Part shown: one piece after another, positions 61,741-64,000 of the stretch | Position numbering within the stretch: position 1 is the stretch's first letter | Layout: each line of letters opens with the position of its first letter | Assembly (NCBI GenBank): GCA_030447725.1 | Contig: JAUJOQ010000001.1 | Span: 842,823-906,822, forward strand | Length of the DNA: 64,000 bases | Reading direction: 5' to 3' | Source of the DNA: Thermoleophilaceae bacterium | GTDB lineage: Bacteria; Actinomycetota; Thermoleophilia; Solirubrobacterales; Thermoleophilaceae | Translations under genes and position numbers: made by a program | The notes under the pieces: generated by a model | Told to the model about the DNA's origin: nothing | The model's database searches: none | What the model saw: the letters and a program-made list of their open reading frames with translations, nothing else

Positions 61741-62709
61741 ATGGTTGTGGCCATGCCGCCGAGACGCGTCATCGGGATCGACGCGGGTGGCACCAAGCTC
61801 CTCGGAGGCGTCGTCGACGAGGGTCTGGTGGTCCACCATCGCGTCCACCGCACCTGGCGCGGGGCCGACCGTCAGGAGACGCTCGACATCTTCGTGGAGG
61901 CCGTCGAGGAGGTGCGTGCGGCGGCGCCCGACGTGCAGGCGGTGGGCGTCGGGATTCCCGCCCTCGTCGACTTCCGCCGCGGGGTGTCCGTGTGGTCGAA
62001 CCACCTGCCGATCGACGACGTGCCCTTCCGCGACCTCATGAGCGAGCGCCTGGGCCTGCCCGTGATGGTGGACAACGACGCCAACATGGCGGTGCTCGCC
62101 GAGCACCGGGTCGGCGCCGCCAGGGGAAGCGACCATGCGGTGCTCATCGCTCTCGGCACCGGCATCGGCGGAGGACTCGTGCTCGACGGGCGTGTCTATC
62201 GCGGCGCGCGCGGATTCGGGGCGGAGCTCGGCCACATGGTGGTCGACCACGACGGCGAAGACTGCCCGGGGAAGTGCCCGGGCTTGGGTTGCTTCGAGGT
62301 GCTCGCTTCGGGGCGGGCGATCGGGCGCCTGGGCCGACAGGTCGCCACGGGCACTCCGAAGACGACGCTCGGGCGGCGCCTGGCCCAAGGCGGCGACATC
62401 CCGGGAGGCCTCGTAACCGAGCTCGCCCACGACGGAGACGAGCAGGCGCTGACCGTCCTCACCGAGATCGGCCGGCGGCTGGGCGCGGGCCTGTGCGCTC
62501 TGGTCAACGTCTTCGACCCCGAGGTGATCGTGGTGGGCGGCGGAGCGGTGGCCGGAGGGGAGTTGTTGCTAGGGCCGGCGCGGGAGGTGGTGGCCGAGCG
62601 TGCACTGCCGCCCGTGGGTGCAGCGGTGCGAATCGTGCCCGCCCACTTCGGCGCCGAGTCGGGCATGCTCGGCGCCGCGCTCATGGCCCTCGATGGGGAG
62701 GCCACTTGA
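61741..62709 (+). CDS. ROK family sugar kinase (glucokinase-like)
   Basis: 322 residues from ATG 61741; ATG 61753 ('MPPRRVIGIDAGGTKLLGGV') is equally possible. Phosphate loop 'IGIDAGGTK', substrate residues 'MVDNDANMAVLAEHRVGAAR', 'ALGTGIGGGLVLDGRVYRGA' and the zinc site 'CPGKCPGLGCFEV', a slight variant of CxCGxxGCxE. Phosphorylates glucose or another hexose. Overlaps rsmI by four bases. Confidence 0.92.
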   Translation: MVVAMPPRRVIGIDAGGTKLLGGVVDEGLVVHHRVHRTWRGADRQETLDIFVEAVEEVRAAAPDVQAVGVGIPALVDFRRGVSVWSNHLPIDDVPFRDLMSERLGLPVMVDNDANMAVLAEHRVGAARGSDHAVLIALGTGIGGGLVLDGRVYRGARGFGAELGHMVVDHDGEDCPGKCPGLGCFEVLASGRAIGRLGRQVATGTPKTTLGRRLAQGGDIPGGLVTELAHDGDEQALTVLTEIGRRLGAGLCALVNVFDPEVIVVGGGAVAGGELLLGPAREVVAERALPPVGAAVRIVPAHFGAESGMLGAALMALDGEAT

Positions 62710-63539
62710 GCCTGCTGGTCTGCCCCACACCCATAGGCAACCTCGAGGACGTGACGCTTCGGGTGCTGTCCGCGCTGCGGGAGGCCGACGTGATCGCATG
62801 CGAGGACACCCGCCGCAGCCGGAAGCTGCTCGATCGCTACGGCGTCAACGCCAAGCTGGTGAGCTATCACGAGCACAACGAGCAGCAGCGCGCGCAGGAG
62901 CTGGTCGAGCGGATGAAGGCGGGGGAGACCGTGGCCCTCGTGTCAGACGCGGGCATGCCGCTTGTGTCGGACCCGGGCTTCGTGCTCGTGCGGGCATGCG
63001 TGTCCGCCGGCCTGGCGGTGGAGGTCCTGCCCGGTCCCTCCGCCGCGATAGCGGCCCTCGTGGCGTCGGCGCTGCCGGCGGACCGGTGGCGCTTCGCCGG
63101 CTTTCTGCCCCGCAAGAAGGGCGATCTGCGGCGGGTGCTCTCCGAGGGCGGGGAGACGCTGGTCGCCTTCGAGTCGCCACGGCGGATCCCGGCCACACTG
63201 GCTCTCCTCGCGCAGATCGATCCCGAGCGCGAGACTGCCGTGTGCCGCGAGCTCACGAAGATGCACGAGGAGGTGGCGCGGGGCACGGCGGCCGAGCTGG
63301 CCGAGCGCTACGCCGGTGCGCCGCCCAAGGGCGAGGTGGTGTTGGTGGTCGGCGCGTCGGCGGCCGACCGGGGGGAGGGCCGGGGCAAGGGTGCGGTCGA
63401 TGGCTCGACTGAGCCGGCCGGGCTCGATCAGGTCCGCCGGCTGGTGGCGTCCGGCGCCAAGCCGCGCGCCGCCGCGGGCGCCGTCGCCGAGCTGACCGGC
63501 GGCAGCGCCAACGCCCTCTATCGTGCGCTTACCGGCTGA
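62706..63539 (+). CDS. rsmI: 16S rRNA (cytidine-2'-O)-methyltransferase RsmI
   Basis: 277 residues from TTG 62706 in a TTGA overlap. 'LLVCPTPIGNLEDVTLRVLS', 'EADVIACEDTRRSRKLLDRY', 'VALVSDAGMPLVSDPGF' and 'FAGFLPRKKGDLRRVL' are diagnostic. It modifies C1402 of 16S rRNA. Confidence 0.96.
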   Translation: MSLLVCPTPIGNLEDVTLRVLSALREADVIACEDTRRSRKLLDRYGVNAKLVSYHEHNEQQRAQELVERMKAGETVALVSDAGMPLVSDPGFVLVRACVSAGLAVEVLPGPSAAIAALVASALPADRWRFAGFLPRKKGDLRRVLSEGGETLVAFESPRRIPATLALLAQIDPERETAVCRELTKMHEEVARGTAAELAERYAGAPPKGEVVLVVGASAADRGEGRGKGAVDGSTEPAGLDQVRRLVASGAKPRAAAGAVAELTGGSANALYRALTG

Positions 63540-63656
63540 CGGTTGCCGCCCCTCGAGTAACGGTTCGCACCGCAGACCGACGGGAAGGCACGTGCCGGTG
63601 ACGATTCGAGCACCTGACCGGCCGCGGCCGCGAGCCGTTGCCCTAGCTTCGCCGGC

Positions 63657-64000
63657 ATGCCCATCCGCGCCGTTCTCGCCGCCCTCGCCGCGCTGCTGGT
63701 CACGGTCTCGCTCTCGCTGCTGCTCTCCTCGTCGCCGGCGGGCGCCGCGCCGGGCTGGATCTGGCCGGTCGAGGGAGACGTCCTGACCGGCTACCGCAAC
63801 GGCGTCGACCCCTACGCGGGAGGCCAGCACCGTGGAATCGACATCGCGGCGGACGCCGGCACGCCCGTCGTGGCGGCCGCCGCGGGGACGGTTCGCTTCG
63901 CGGGCGTCGCTGGCTCTTCCGGCCTCACCGTATCCGTGCGCACATCCGACGGGGTGCTCGACACTTCGTATCTGCACCTGTCGGCGGTTGCGGTCCGTGA
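63657..64000 (+). CDS. M23 family metallopeptidase (5' part)
   Basis: 114 residues to the edge of the window. ATG 63657, signal peptide 'AVLAALAALLVTVSLSLLLS' and then 'WIWPVEGDVLTGYRNGVDPY' and 'GGQHRGIDIAADAGTPVVAA', with the HxxxD zinc ligands, and 'YLHLSA' with the HxH. LytM/M23 enzymes cut peptidoglycan cross-bridges. The C terminus lies beyond the window. Confidence 0.9.
   Translation, partial: MPIRAVLAALAALLVTVSLSLLLSSSPAGAAPGWIWPVEGDVLTGYRNGVDPYAGGQHRGIDIAADAGTPVVAAAAGTVRFAGVAGSSGLTVSVRTSDGVLDTSYLHLSAVAVR

Overview
The window is high-GC bacterial DNA from a Gram-positive-type actinobacterial lineage, probably the class Thermoleophilia (Solirubrobacterales or relatives). This placement is an inference from gene content: a sortase-type LPxTG protein, an LCP cell-wall ligase, an ECF sigma/anti-sigma pair, eukaryote-like NADP-isocitrate and malate dehydrogenases, an sdhA-sdhB-CCG succinate dehydrogenase set, a large Bacillus-type SRP RNA next to dnaX-ybaB-recR, and many GTG/TTG starts.

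Layout. 1-1000: end of a 2-oxo acid dehydrogenase E2 gene and an acetyltransferase. 1080-8960: a polymorphic toxin/immunity locus. It opens with a membrane-anchored PsbP-like protein, a toxin with a type IV prepilin-like leader and its immunity gene. It continues as a row of short leaders, broken toxin tips and mostly intact immunity genes (DUF7674-like, Imm8-like, DUF416-like, Imm1-like, Imm11-like), commonly overlapping by 1-4 bases. 9000-17850: housekeeping and secreted proteins (MDR oxidoreductase, DUF899, LPxTG-anchored penicillin acylase, ECF sigma/anti-sigma). 18534-26356: two stacked integration scars behind tRNA-Val(CAC), marked by two partial tRNA-Val copies. They hold a VapBC-type pair, a frameshifted flotillin, a GH10 xylanase, a coiled-coil membrane protein and two decayed tyrosine recombinases.

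26395-33410: conserved chromosome core with a 274-nt SRP RNA, dnaX, ybaB, recR, a GH3 hydrolase, lysC and asd. 33407-38055: a LuxR-type regulator with a degenerate receiver, a possible small RNA, and the succinate dehydrogenase genes. 38130-41586: a membrane protease with CBS domains, then icd-mdh. With sdhAB these supply three TCA-cycle steps. 41596-42605: a winged-helix DNA-binding gene enclosed by long direct repeats and three tandem-repeat arrays. 42606-48715: small enzymes, then hsp20-lon. 48789-52178: a complete 3390-bp IS1595-type transposon with an 8-bp target duplication and five passenger genes. 52275-64000: MMPL transporter, glycyl-tRNA synthetase, two related secreted proteins (one with a VWA domain), a zinc-ribbon membrane protein, FmdB, LCP ligase, ROK kinase, RsmI and the start of an M23 peptidase.

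The most unusual parts are the prepilin-leader toxin unit with its graveyard of toxin tips (1080-8960), the repeat arrays around the winged-helix gene, the IS1595 element with passengers, and the tRNA-Val scars. All family assignments are from reading the sequence; no database search was run.
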